NCBI RefSeq assembly: GCF_003001905.1 | Contig: NZ_PVNE01000004.1 | Location: 62,001 to 126,000, forward strand | Length of the DNA: 64,000 bases | From: Planifilum fimeticola | GTDB lineage: Bacteria; Bacillota; Bacilli; Thermoactinomycetales; DSM-44946 | Reading direction: 5' to 3' | Part shown: positions 9,602-17,501 of the stretch, piece by piece | How positions within the stretch are numbered: the first letter of the stretch is position 1 | Layout of the letters: every line of letters starts with the position of its first letter | The notes under the pieces: generated by a model | The model's database searches: none | Told to the model about the DNA's origin: nothing | Seen by the model: only the letters and a program-made list of their open reading frames with translations | Made by a program: the position numbers and the translations under genes

Positions 9602-9692
9602 GGACATGATGGCATTAATGCCTACTAATCCAACGAAATTATACCATGTCCACCGTCAGAGAGGAAGGTGAATGTCCACCTATGACGGACAT
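9602..9692 (-). promoter_or_regulatory. tdh-kbl promoter with four ATGTCC/GGACAT elements
   Basis: The minus strand has an extended -10 TGGTATAAT (-10 at 9643-9638) but a poor -35. ATGTCC or its complement occurs at 9602-9607, 9646-9651, 9672-9677 and 9687-9692; two copies share the longer core ATGTCCACC and two form an inverted pair. One copy abuts the -10, as expected for a repressor site. Confidence 0.5.
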
Positions 9693-9702
9693 GCAATATA
9701 AG

Positions 9703-9729
9703 GAAGCCCCCGCTTACGGCGGGGGCTTC
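9703..9729 (-). terminator. Terminator hairpin after the 5'-nucleotidase gene
   Basis: Perfect 11-base arms (GAAGCCCCCGC) with a 5-base loop, followed on the minus strand by CTTATATT, a weak T-tract. It lies 11 bases past the stop codon. Confidence 0.7.
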
Positions 9730-9739
9730 ACAGAGAAAG

Positions 9740-11359
9740 CTATTGAATCTTTTCGATTCGTCCTTCGATCGATGCGGAAAAGGGCTGCGGCAGTTGCTTC
9801 ACGTATTCGACGAGGGCATCCAGGTCGACGGGACCCACTTCCCGATCGGTTCCCTCCGTGAAGACCGTGAAATTGTCACCGCCCTCGGCGAGAAAACTGT
9901 TGGCGGTCACCGTGTAGGCCGCGTCCGGATCGATGCGGGACCCGTCCGGAAGGAAGATATCCACCACCTTATCGCCGACCGGCCGGGTATCGTCCCAGGT
10001 GTACCTCAATCCGGAAATCTGAAGAAAGTGGTTGTTGGCCTGCTGCCACTGCTGATTGAGCAGCCGGCGGATCTGCTCCCCGGTAAGGGTCATCTTCACC
10101 AGGTTGTTGCCGAAGGGCTGGACGGCGAAGAGTTCCCCCCAGGTCACCTCCCCCTGCTCGATATCCGCCCGGATCCCCCCGGGATTCATGAAGGCAAAAT
10201 CGGTCTGCATCGACGTCCTCTGGGCGTCGGCGATCAGATTGCCCAGCTCCGATTCACCGCTCTCATTCTGCGCTCGCCGGATGGTCTTCGCCGCCGTACC
10301 CACCACTTTGTTGACCATGGGAGCGGTTTTTTCCTCGTAATACTCGATCATCCTGCGAATTTTGGGATCGGGTTTGATCCCCTCCTGCCAGACGGTGACA
10401 ATTTCGGCCCTTTTCCGGGTGATATCCTTCGTTATTGGATCGATCGCCAGGTCCACGGCGGCATACGCCGTTCCGTAAGAGTAGGCCTGAACCAGCAGCT
10501 TGTCATCCACGACGGCGTTCATGTACTGATGGCTGTGGGCGGCAAAAATCACATCCACCTCATCATCGACAGACTTGGCCACATCCACAATCTCCCCCGT
10601 CGCCGCACTGCCGTCCAAATTGGAGGTGCCCGGAACGTGGGCAAGCACCACGATGGCACGGACGCCCTTTTTCTTCAGCTCCTTCACCGCCTGGTTGATG
10701 GCGGCGGTCTCATCGACAAACCGCACCGATTTCACACCGCCGGGATTGACGATGCTCGGCGTGTCAGTGAGCACCACGCCGACAAACCCGATCGGCACCC
10801 CCTTCACCCTTTTCACTACATAAGGCGGGAGAACCGGCTTTCCTGTTTTCTTGTCCAACACGTTTGCGACGACATAGGGGAATTTCGCTCCGGGAAAATA
10901 ACCGGTGTTCGGGTGGAACCCGCCGTTTATCAGCCGGAGCATCTCCTCCACTCCCTCATCGAATTCGTGGTTACCGACGGTCCCCACATCCACCCCGATC
11001 CGGTTCAGAAACTCGATCGTCGGCTCATCCTGGAGCAAAGCCGATATCGGCGGGCTGGCCCCCACCATGTCCCCGGCTTGGACAATCAGCGTGTTCTTGT
11101 TCTTCTCCGAACGGCGCTTCAAGTGTGCCGCCAAATAATCGGCCCGGCCGGCGGGTTTTCCATCCACCCATTGCGTCACATTCAACTGCCCGTGAAAATC
11201 GTTGATCCCCAATATCTGCACATCGATCAGCCGCTTATTGCGCGATTGGTCGACAGCAGCGTCACCGCCGCCCGCCCAAACCGGCCCGACCGAACCAATA
11301 AACAGAAGAGCGGCGATCAACAGCGAAAGACTCGTCCGGAATAGCGACCGTTTCCCCAA
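9740..11359 (-). CDS. Exported 5'-nucleotidase / 2',3'-cyclic phosphodiesterase family protein (UshA-like)
   Basis: A 539-residue secreted metallophosphoesterase. Residues 1-29 form a signal peptide (RTSLSLLIAALLFIG core, AWA cleavage site). The metallophosphatase motifs are GINDFHGQL, QAGDMVGAS, GNHEFDEG and AAHSHQ. The C-terminal 5'-nucleotidase domain has ESELGNLIADAQR, NPGGIRADI and SFLAEGGDNF, which form the nucleotide-binding part of the family. It probably dephosphorylates nucleotides outside the cell for salvage; the exact substrate cannot be read. No sortase or S-layer anchor is present, so it is released or loosely bound. The start is TTG at 11359 with GGGGGAG 5 nt upstream. It is monocistronic with its own terminator. 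Confidence 0.88.
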   Translation of the reverse strand: MGKRSLFRTSLSLLIAALLFIGSVGPVWAGGGDAAVDQSRNKRLIDVQILGINDFHGQLNVTQWVDGKPAGRADYLAAHLKRRSEKNKNTLIVQAGDMVGASPPISALLQDEPTIEFLNRIGVDVGTVGNHEFDEGVEEMLRLINGGFHPNTGYFPGAKFPYVVANVLDKKTGKPVLPPYVVKRVKGVPIGFVGVVLTDTPSIVNPGGVKSVRFVDETAAINQAVKELKKKGVRAIVVLAHVPGTSNLDGSAATGEIVDVAKSVDDEVDVIFAAHSHQYMNAVVDDKLLVQAYSYGTAYAAVDLAIDPITKDITRKRAEIVTVWQEGIKPDPKIRRMIEYYEEKTAPMVNKVVGTAAKTIRRAQNESGESELGNLIADAQRTSMQTDFAFMNPGGIRADIEQGEVTWGELFAVQPFGNNLVKMTLTGEQIRRLLNQQWQQANNHFLQISGLRYTWDDTRPVGDKVVDIFLPDGSRIDPDAAYTVTANSFLAEGGDNFTVFTEGTDREVGPVDLDALVEYVKQLPQPFSASIEGRIEKIQ

Positions 11360-11489
11360 CCTTTCTCCCCCTCTTTCATCGTAATAGTGGCTTCACTTAA
11401 ATCGTACCCTCTCCCCGTCGAGGAAGGACGAACGAGGGTTAAAATAAAGAAAAATTCGCATGCCACATTTTATGATTTCAACAAAACAA

Positions 11490-11515
11490 GGGGAATTCCT
11501 GTCGAGGAATTCCCC
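11490..11515 (-). terminator. Intrinsic terminator after the MBL-fold gene
   Basis: Perfect 11-base arms (GGGGAATTCCT) with a 4-base loop, followed on the minus strand by TTGTTTTGTTG. It lies 16 bases after the stop at 11532. Confidence 0.8.
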
Positions 11516-11531
11516 GAAGTCCCGCTTCCGT

Positions 11532-12269
11532 TTACAAAGACAAGGTCAATCCGGTCTCCGCCAGCCACCACCGTCCCGAATAGCTTCCCCTTACCTCCTC
11601 TTCAATCTCATCGCGGTCGTATTCCGGAAACAGATGGGTCAACAACAGCTCCCTGGCCCGGATGCGCTCCGCCGCTTCCGCCGCCTGTTTGACCGACAAA
11701 TGGCCGACGGGGTTTTCGGGGAGATCCCGCTCAAGAAACGTGCCTTCACAGACAAACAGATCGGGATTCCGCGCCATCACGTCCCAATTCGTTTTCGGCC
11801 CGGAATCGGCTCCGTACAGAATGCTGCGTCCAAAACCCTCCAGAAGAACCGCGAAACAGGGAACGGCATGATCCGTCCGGAAAAAGGTCGTTTCCCATCT
11901 GCCGAGGATGGATTTCATCCCTTCCTGGACGGGATGAAGCCGGATCGCGTCGCCGTAGGGAAGGAGGTTCCCCCATTTTTCGGGACGGGTGGGAGCGTAT
12001 ACAGGGAGGGGATCCCGCCGCCACCCCCGGCGCATCGCCGTCTGAACGGCATACTGCAAAACGAAGAAGTCGGCGATATGGTCGTGGTGAAGATGGGACA
12101 AAATCACCGCGTCCAGGCGGTACGGGGGACACACTTCGGCCAGTTTGGACAGCACCCCGCTGCCGCAGTCGATCAAAATCCGATGCCCCTCCGCCTCCAA
12201 CAGATATCCGGGAGTGGCGCCGCCGGGAGCCGGAAAAGGTGAATGACATCCGAGGACTCTCCACTTCAT
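11532..12269 (-). CDS. MBL-fold metallohydrolase, RNase Z-like / YhfI-type
   Basis: A 245-residue cytosolic metallo-beta-lactamase-fold protein. The metal-binding motif SHLHHDHIADFF (HxHxDH) is near residue 80, with HAVPCFA, ADSGPKTNW and a late histidine in LLTHLFP completing the site. Length and motif spacing resemble B. subtilis YhfI and the short RNase Z-like branch. It lacks the exosite arm of tRNase Z, so tRNA 3' processing is unlikely. The substrate is unknown. The ATG at 12269 is chosen behind GGAGGAG; upstream in-frame codons lack a binding site. Confidence 0.75.
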   Translation of the reverse strand: MKWRVLGCHSPFPAPGGATPGYLLEAEGHRILIDCGSGVLSKLAEVCPPYRLDAVILSHLHHDHIADFFVLQYAVQTAMRRGWRRDPLPVYAPTRPEKWGNLLPYGDAIRLHPVQEGMKSILGRWETTFFRTDHAVPCFAVLLEGFGRSILYGADSGPKTNWDVMARNPDLFVCEGTFLERDLPENPVGHLSVKQAAEAAERIRARELLLTHLFPEYDRDEIEEEVRGSYSGRWWLAETGLTLSL

Positions 12270-12343
12270 GACGCTGATATCTCCTCCGATACCGGTTTGG
12301 ATGCCCGCTTCGTCCGATTCCATCTACTTATTCTGCCCAAGAC

Positions 12344-12371
12344 AAAAAAGGCCGCTTCGCAGGAAGCGGCC
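12344..12371 (-). terminator. Intrinsic terminator of korAB
   Basis: Stem GGCCGCTTC / GAAGCGGCC with a 4-base loop (12350-12371) followed by six T on the minus strand, about 10 bases past the korB stop. Confidence 0.88.
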
Positions 12372-12379
12372 GGTTTTTC

Positions 12380-13246
12380 TCAGGAAAACTCCGCGACCAT
12401 CGCTTCAAATTTTTCGCGGGGCAGGGTCAAATCCTGTTTGACAAGGGGCTCTTCGCGGAAGCCGGGAATCATGTCTTCGTAGGAGGGACGGTTTTTGTCC
12501 TGGTAGATGATTCCCGTCACCAGGCTGTTGTGCTCCATCAATTTCTGCATCGCCTTGGTGCGGTCGGAGGGATCATATCCCTCTTCCTCTTCGAGGTTCA
12601 CCAAATGATCCTTGAACCAGTCATAAGTGTTGATCTTGTTGTAAGTCACGCAGGGACTGTACACATTGATGAGCGAGAAGCCCTTGTGTTTGATCCCCTC
12701 TTCGATCAGGCGCGTCAGCTGCTTCAAATCGCTGGAAAACCCTTGGGCCACAAAGCCCGCTCCGACCGTCAGAGCCATCTCCATCGGCGACAGGGGCGAT
12801 TCGATGGAGCCCTTCGGCGTGCTCTTGGTTTTGAATCCCACTTCACTGCGGGGAGAGGTTTGCCCCTTGGTCAAACCGTACACTTGGTTATCCATCACGA
12901 TGTAAGTGATATCCACATTGCGCCGAATCGCATGAATCGTATGACCCATGCCGATGGCGAAACCGTCTCCGTCACCACCTGCAGCAACCACCGTCAAATC
13001 CCGGTTGGCCAGCTTCAACCCCTGGGCGATGGGAAGGGCGCGACCATGGATGCCGTGAAAACCGTAAGCGTTGAGATATCCGGAAATCCGGCCGGAGCAG
13101 CCGATCCCCGAAACGATCGCCACATCTTCCGGCTCCAAACCGAGATTGGCAAAGGCCCGCTGCATGGCGGCCAACACGGAAAAGTCCCCACAACCCGGGC
13201 ACCAATTGGGTTTCACTTTGTTCCGGAATTGTTTAAACGTGGCCAT
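12380..13246 (-). CDS. korB: 2-oxoacid:ferredoxin oxidoreductase, beta subunit (KorB type)
   Basis: Thiamine-diphosphate subunit of the enzyme that decarboxylates a 2-oxoacid (probably 2-oxoglutarate) with CoA and ferredoxin. Residues near 16-19 read CPGCG, and the ThDP/Mg motif is GGDGDGFAIGMGH (about 90-102) with NQVYGLTKGQ downstream. The 288-residue length is typical of the two-subunit form. Its ATG overlaps the last 14 bases of korA, indicating coupling. Substrate preference (2-oxoglutarate, pyruvate or branched-chain acids) cannot be decided from sequence alone. Confidence 0.9.
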   Translation of the reverse strand: MATFKQFRNKVKPNWCPGCGDFSVLAAMQRAFANLGLEPEDVAIVSGIGCSGRISGYLNAYGFHGIHGRALPIAQGLKLANRDLTVVAAGGDGDGFAIGMGHTIHAIRRNVDITYIVMDNQVYGLTKGQTSPRSEVGFKTKSTPKGSIESPLSPMEMALTVGAGFVAQGFSSDLKQLTRLIEEGIKHKGFSLINVYSPCVTYNKINTYDWFKDHLVNLEEEEGYDPSDRTKAMQKLMEHNSLVTGIIYQDKNRPSYEDMIPGFREEPLVKQDLTLPREKFEAMVAEFS

Positions 13247-15002
13247 GGACCATCAGCTCCTTGCACTGGTTGTAAACTTCCGAGGGCAGGAACGGCGTGC
13301 CATCGTATTTTCCGACATGGACAATCTTATCGGCCATGCCCACGTGAAGCTTCAGCAGGGAAGCCAGTTGCCCGGTCGCATTGTTTTCCACGACGACGAT
13401 ACGCTTCGCTTTTTGCATCTGCTCGCGCACCGCCTCCGTCGGGAAGGGAAGAACCTGGCGGATGTGAAGGTGATTCACCTTGATTCCCTCGCCTGTGAGA
13501 CGCTCCATCGCTTCCTGAATCGTCCCGCGGGTGGAGCCGATCCCCACGATCAGGAGGTCAGCTTCCTCGTGGTCGGCATCGACGATCACCGGATTTTCAA
13601 ACTCGATCCCTCCGGCCAGTTTGGACAGGCGCTTATCCATCATTTTTTTCCGGTTGACCGGATTTTCCGAGGGACGCCCCGTCTCGTCGTGCTCCACTCC
13701 CGTCACGTGGTGCAAACCGTTTTTCTTCCCGGGCAAGACGCGCGGGGAAATGCCGTCTTCCGTAAACTGATAGCGTTTAAACAGGGTGTTTTCCGGAAGC
13801 GTCGGCAGCTCTTCCTCATCGGAGATCAAGCGTCCCCGATCGATTTGAATCCGGTCGTAGTCCAGCGGCTCCACGGTCTGTTTCCCGAGGGAGAGAGCCA
13901 GGTCGGACAGGATGATGACCGGACACTGATATTTTTCTGCCAGATTGAAGGCCTGAATCGTGTCGTAAAAGCACTCCTCCGCCGTGCTGGGAGCGATCAC
14001 GATTTTGGGGATCTCCCCGTGGGTGCTGTAAATCATCGCGTTGATATCGCTTTGCTCCTGTTTCGTCGGCAGACCGGTGCTGGGACCGCCCCGCTGGGTG
14101 TTGACGATCACCGCCGGCGTCTCCGTCATCCCCGACAGGCCGATCGCCTCCGTCATCAGGGAAAGACCCGGACCGGCCGATGCGGTGAACGCGCGGACGC
14201 CGCCGTAGTTGGCGCCGATCACCATCGAGATGGCGGCGATTTCGTCCTCCGTTTGAACGACGGTTCCTCCAAATTCAGGAAGTCTCTTGATCATTTGCTC
14301 CATGATCTCGGAGGAAGGCGTGATCGGATAAGCGAACATCAAGCGGCATCCCGCGGCAATCGCCCCCAGGGCGATCGCATCGTTTCCGATCATGTAGAGG
14401 CGCCGCTTGCCGTCGCTCTTGTCCAGCTGAAGATCCGGGAGAGCGCCGCCGACCTCCTCCAGAATATACCGGGCCCCCCGGGAGATCGCTTCCATGTTTT
14501 TATCGACCACGTGTCTGCCCTTGCGCAAAAACTTCTCCTCGATCACCCCCTGGAAGGCCTCCACGGGCAAACCGAGGAGGGCGCTGGAAGAACCCACCGC
14601 CACCATGTTCTTCATCTGCGCCATGCCGATTTCTTCGGCGATCTTCGTAAAAGGAACGGAATAGAGTCGGGCGGGAACCCCTTCCGGTACCGTGGGATTA
14701 AATTTGGCGTCAGCCAAAATCACCCCGTTCTCCCGGAGCTCGTGGGCATTCAAATCGATCGTTTCCTGATCGAAGGCGACGAGAACATCCAAATCATCCG
14801 AAATGGCCCGGATGGGGCGGATACTGATCCGGATCTTGGTATTGGAGTGTCCCCCTTTGATCCGGGAAGAAAAATGCCGATATCCGTACAGGTAATATCC
14901 CATACGGTTCAGGGCAATGGAAAATATCTCTCCTGTACTGTCAATCCCTTCCCCTTGTTGACCGCCCACTTTCCATGAAAGCTGCTTGGCCAATGTGCTC
15001 AT
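13233..15002 (-). CDS. korA: 2-oxoacid:ferredoxin oxidoreductase, fused gamma-alpha subunit (KorA type)
   Basis: A 589-residue fusion of the gamma domain (residues 1-190, SWKVGGQQGEGIDSTGEIF) and the alpha domain (from about 210, GNDAIALGAIAAGCRLMFAY, PITPSSEIME and GYDRIQ-like segments later). Alpha binds substrate and CoA and pairs with KorB. The annotated ATG at 15002 has GGAG immediately adjacent; the TTG three codons later (14993) has ideal 9-nt spacing and may be the true start. It is preceded by a SigA promoter and forms a two-gene operon with korB. The pair gives ferredoxin-linked oxidation of 2-oxoacids, supplying low-potential electrons. Confidence 0.92.
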   Translation of the reverse strand: MSTLAKQLSWKVGGQQGEGIDSTGEIFSIALNRMGYYLYGYRHFSSRIKGGHSNTKIRISIRPIRAISDDLDVLVAFDQETIDLNAHELRENGVILADAKFNPTVPEGVPARLYSVPFTKIAEEIGMAQMKNMVAVGSSSALLGLPVEAFQGVIEEKFLRKGRHVVDKNMEAISRGARYILEEVGGALPDLQLDKSDGKRRLYMIGNDAIALGAIAAGCRLMFAYPITPSSEIMEQMIKRLPEFGGTVVQTEDEIAAISMVIGANYGGVRAFTASAGPGLSLMTEAIGLSGMTETPAVIVNTQRGGPSTGLPTKQEQSDINAMIYSTHGEIPKIVIAPSTAEECFYDTIQAFNLAEKYQCPVIILSDLALSLGKQTVEPLDYDRIQIDRGRLISDEEELPTLPENTLFKRYQFTEDGISPRVLPGKKNGLHHVTGVEHDETGRPSENPVNRKKMMDKRLSKLAGGIEFENPVIVDADHEEADLLIVGIGSTRGTIQEAMERLTGEGIKVNHLHIRQVLPFPTEAVREQMQKAKRIVVVENNATGQLASLLKLHVGMADKIVHVGKYDGTPFLPSEVYNQCKELMVHGHV

Positions 15003-15079
15003 CTCCTTTTAATAATACCCTGCAACTACCTCTCAACCCTATATTGATGAAGGCTTCAAATATCGTTCATCATCTATCC

Positions 15080-15108
15080 ATTCTAGACCCAGTCTCCTCA
15101 AAAAGCAA
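15080..15108 (-). promoter_or_regulatory. SigA promoter for korAB
   Basis: Minus strand -35 TTGCTT, 17-base spacer, -10 TAGAAT, about 78 bases before the korA start. Confidence 0.55.
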
Positions 15109-15227
15109 CCACCATACCCGCCCAATCCCGCCTTTTTTCTCTGCTTTTTGACGCGGTGAAACCGGATTCACAAGTCTTCTTAAAAACATATAATATTTTC
15201 CAGATCCATTTCCTGATATTGCACATC

Positions 15228-15266
15228 AAAAAATCTCCGGAAGCCCGGCTCGACGGGCCTCTGGAG
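15228..15266 (-). terminator. Intrinsic terminator after the dipeptidase gene
   Basis: A 13-base stem with two G-T pairs (15235-15266), then TTTTTT on the minus strand (15233-15228). It is adjacent to the stop codon. Confidence 0.8.
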
Positions 15267-15271
15267 GATCC

Positions 15272-16219
15272 TCAGGAAAGATGTTTCCGATAAAATTCGT
15301 ACCAGTTGTCCCACATCCAACGCCTTACCCATTCCTCCGGGTAACGCTTTAACAGCTGCTCTTCCAGGAACGGAAAACCCCCGACATCCTCCAGCCCCTT
15401 GACCTTGTGAGAGATTCCGTCAAAGTCGGACCCGAAGGCCAGAATGCGCTCTCCTCCCAGTTCGCACACATGATCGATGTGCCTCAGCAGGTGTTCCACG
15501 GCGGCCTCCTCCTTCGGCTCATGCACAAACTGAGGCACGAAGGTGATTCCCATGATCCCCTCTTTTTCGACCAGAGCGCGGATTTGATCATCCTTCAGAT
15601 TGCGCCTGTGCGGGCAAACCGCGTGGCAGTTGGAATGGGAAGCGATGACGGGAGCATCGGAGAACTCCATCACATCCCAAAATCCCCGTTCCGACAGATG
15701 GGATACATCCAGTATCATTCGAAGGCGGACCATCTCTTCCACCAACTTCCGCCCAAATCGGGTCAGGCCACCGCCTCGATCCTCCTCCACTCCGTCCGCC
15801 GCCTCATTGGCATGATTCCAGGTGAGCCCCAGCTGGCGAACCCCCAGCCGGTAAAGCACGCGCAATCGATACAAATCCCCGGACAAGGCGTCGGCCCCTT
15901 CCAAAGACAGAAGAGCCCCCATCTTCCCCGAACTCTTCAAATTTTCCAGTTCGGCGGACGAACTGACCGCCGTCACTTCACTTCCATCGCGGACGATCAC
16001 CTCGTAAAACAGATCCACTTGGCGAAGGACGGCGTCCCACGCCGAATCCCTCGGCACCTTCGGGGAGACAAACAGGGCGAAGACTTGCAACCCGATTCCT
16101 GCGGCCCGGGCGTCCGGAAAACGGACGTCCAACGGGGATTTCGCATCGTAGAAGGAAATCGGTTCCCGGGCGTCCCAAAGTTTCCACAACACGTCACAGT
16201 GGCCGTCGATCCATCGCAT
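15272..16219 (-). CDS. Membrane dipeptidase family (M19) zinc peptidase
   Basis: Renal-dipeptidase-type (peptidase M19) protein of 315 residues. The binuclear zinc signature begins DGHCD at residues 5-9. It continues with LSLEGAD, LGLTWNHAN, DVSHLSERGF, ASHSNCHAVCPHRRNL and GSDFDG near the C-terminus, all in family order. It lacks a signal peptide, so it is cytosolic despite the family name. It probably hydrolyses dipeptides, possibly with D-residues or modified bonds. The ATG at 16219 is chosen with AAAGGAT 8 nt upstream; an in-frame TTG at 16237 has no spacing for a binding site. It is inserted between spoVS and korAB. Confidence 0.88.
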   Translation of the reverse strand: MRWIDGHCDVLWKLWDAREPISFYDAKSPLDVRFPDARAAGIGLQVFALFVSPKVPRDSAWDAVLRQVDLFYEVIVRDGSEVTAVSSSAELENLKSSGKMGALLSLEGADALSGDLYRLRVLYRLGVRQLGLTWNHANEAADGVEEDRGGGLTRFGRKLVEEMVRLRMILDVSHLSERGFWDVMEFSDAPVIASHSNCHAVCPHRRNLKDDQIRALVEKEGIMGITFVPQFVHEPKEEAAVEHLLRHIDHVCELGGERILAFGSDFDGISHKVKGLEDVGGFPFLEEQLLKRYPEEWVRRWMWDNWYEFYRKHLS

Positions 16220-16243
16220 CCGGTTCATCCTTTCCAAAAAAGA

Positions 16244-16273
16244 AAAACCTGTCTATACGAGATAAACAGGTTT
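16244..16273 (-). terminator. Intrinsic terminator after spoVS
   Basis: Stem AAACCTGT / ACAGGTTT (16245-16273) followed on the minus strand by TTTTTCTTTTTT. It lies 16 bases past the spoVS stop. Confidence 0.8.
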
Positions 16274-16289
16274 ATTGCCATTTTGACCC

Positions 16290-16550
16290 TTATCGGGGTT
16301 CCACGATCAGCTTGATGGCCGTTCGCTCTTCACCATCGATCATGATGTCGGTGAAGGCCGGAATGCAGATCAGGTCCATGCCGCTCGGTGCCACAAACCC
16401 TCGTGCGATCGCGACCGCCTTAACAGCTTGGTTCAGTGCACCGGCACCGATAGCCTGAATTTCGGCCGCCCCGCGCTCACGCAGGACACCTGCAAGTGCA
16501 CCGGCAACGGAGTTCGGGTTGGACTTTGCTGAAACTTTTAATACTTCCAT
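16290..16550 (-). CDS. spoVS: SpoVS, stage V sporulation protein S
   Basis: Small (86 residues) Alba-fold protein needed for timely septation and coat assembly in B. subtilis. It is nearly invariant across spore formers, and the sequence (MEVLKVSAKSNPNSVAGALA, then AEIQAIGAGALNQAVKAVAI, ending IKLIVEPR) matches at full length. The ATG follows a perfect AAGGAGGT 6 nt upstream. A SigH-type promoter lies 44 bases upstream and a terminator just downstream, so it is a separate early-sporulation unit as in Bacillus. Confidence 0.98.
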   Translation of the reverse strand: MEVLKVSAKSNPNSVAGALAGVLRERGAAEIQAIGAGALNQAVKAVAIARGFVAPSGMDLICIPAFTDIMIDGEERTAIKLIVEPR

Positions 16551-16593
16551 GGGGGTACCTCCTTGGTGATTGAAATAAGTCCACTGCTAGTAT

Positions 16594-16620
16594 ATTCGCC
16601 ATTCGTCGATAAATTCCTTC
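16594..16620 (-). promoter_or_regulatory. SigH-type promoter for spoVS
   Basis: The minus strand reads GAAGGAATT, 11 bases, GGCGAAT. This matches the SigH consensus RnAGGAwWW-N11-RnnGAAT at every defined position. The site lies 44 bases before the spoVS ATG. Confidence 0.7.
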
Positions 16621-16657
16621 CTATAAAGTCAAACATTCGAAATATTGAAAACCAAAA

Positions 16658-17449
16658 TCAATCCATGAAGGGATGATCGTCATCGATGCGAATGCGCCGG
16701 ATTTGGCGGGCGCGCCCCGAAGAGCGCTCCAAATCGATCAGGACCGCGTTCAGCTGGGCCGGCCCACTTCCCGCTTCCAGGCGAACCGGCAGCTGTGTCT
16801 GAAACTTTTTCAGCACCAGATCGCGATCCATGCCGATTACCCCGTTGTAGGCGCCCACCATTCCCACGTCGGTGAGATAAGCCGTTCCCGAAGGGAGAAT
16901 GCGCTCATCCGCCGTCTGGACATGGGTGTGCGTTCCGATCACCGCCGACACCCGACCGTCGAGATACCAAGCCATCGCCTGCTTCTCCGAAGTGGTCTCG
17001 GCGTGAAAATCAACCAGAATAAAGGAAGTTTCCTCCAGATCCTTCAACAGGGCATCCACGACCCGGAAGGGGCATTCCGTAATCGGCATGAAGGTTCGCC
17101 CCATCAGATTGATGACCGCCAAAACCTCCTGCCCCACAGGAATCTCCGCAACCCCCCGGCCGGGAGTGCCTTCGGGATAATTGGCCGGACGGATCAGGCG
17201 CGTTTCATCGTCGATGAAATCAAAAATTTCCCGCTGATCCCAGGAATGGTTTCCCAGGGTGACGCAATCGATTCCCAGATCATAAAATTCCCGAAGAATG
17301 GCACGGGTAATCCCCCGTCCCCCCGCGGCGTTCTCCCCGTTGGCGACGATGACGTCCGGTTGGAGAGACCGCTTTAATCGAGGGAGCTGATTGCGAAGGG
17401 CTGAACGCCCGCAAGAACCCACTACATCTCCAATCATCAATACGCGCAT
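16658..17449 (-). CDS. ymdB: YmdB, metallophosphoesterase (cyclic-nucleotide phosphodiesterase family)
   Basis: A 263-residue metallophosphoesterase that in B. subtilis hydrolyses 2',3'-cyclic nucleotides and affects RNA turnover, biofilm and motility decisions. Metal ligands are seen in GDVVGSCGR near the N-terminus, ANGENAAGG, TLGNHSWDQ, VDFHAETTSEKQ and GTHTHVQTADERI. The ATG at 17449 is 8 nt after GGAGG and gives the family's usual length; upstream in-frame sequence has no binding site. It lies 52 bases downstream of rny with a terminator between them, so the two genes are adjacent but only partly co-transcribed. Confidence 0.94.
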   Translation of the reverse strand: MRVLMIGDVVGSCGRSALRNQLPRLKRSLQPDVIVANGENAAGGRGITRAILREFYDLGIDCVTLGNHSWDQREIFDFIDDETRLIRPANYPEGTPGRGVAEIPVGQEVLAVINLMGRTFMPITECPFRVVDALLKDLEETSFILVDFHAETTSEKQAMAWYLDGRVSAVIGTHTHVQTADERILPSGTAYLTDVGMVGAYNGVIGMDRDLVLKKFQTQLPVRLEAGSGPAQLNAVLIDLERSSGRARQIRRIRIDDDHPFMD

Positions 17450-17472
17450 CCTTCGCGCCTCCAACTCTGCTT

Positions 17473-17501
17473 AAAAAAGAAAGCGGCTAAGGGCCGCTTT
17501 C
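17473..17501 (-). terminator. Intrinsic terminator after rny
   Basis: Nine-base arms (GAAAGCGGC) with a 5-base loop, directly after the rny stop, followed by TTTTTT on the minus strand (17478-17473). Confidence 0.88.

Noticed and set aside
9743-11344. 533-residue plus-strand open frame opposite the 5'-nucleotidase
   Set aside because: Histidine- and arginine-rich antisense translation without motifs; the minus-strand frame has a signal peptide and all metallophosphatase motifs.
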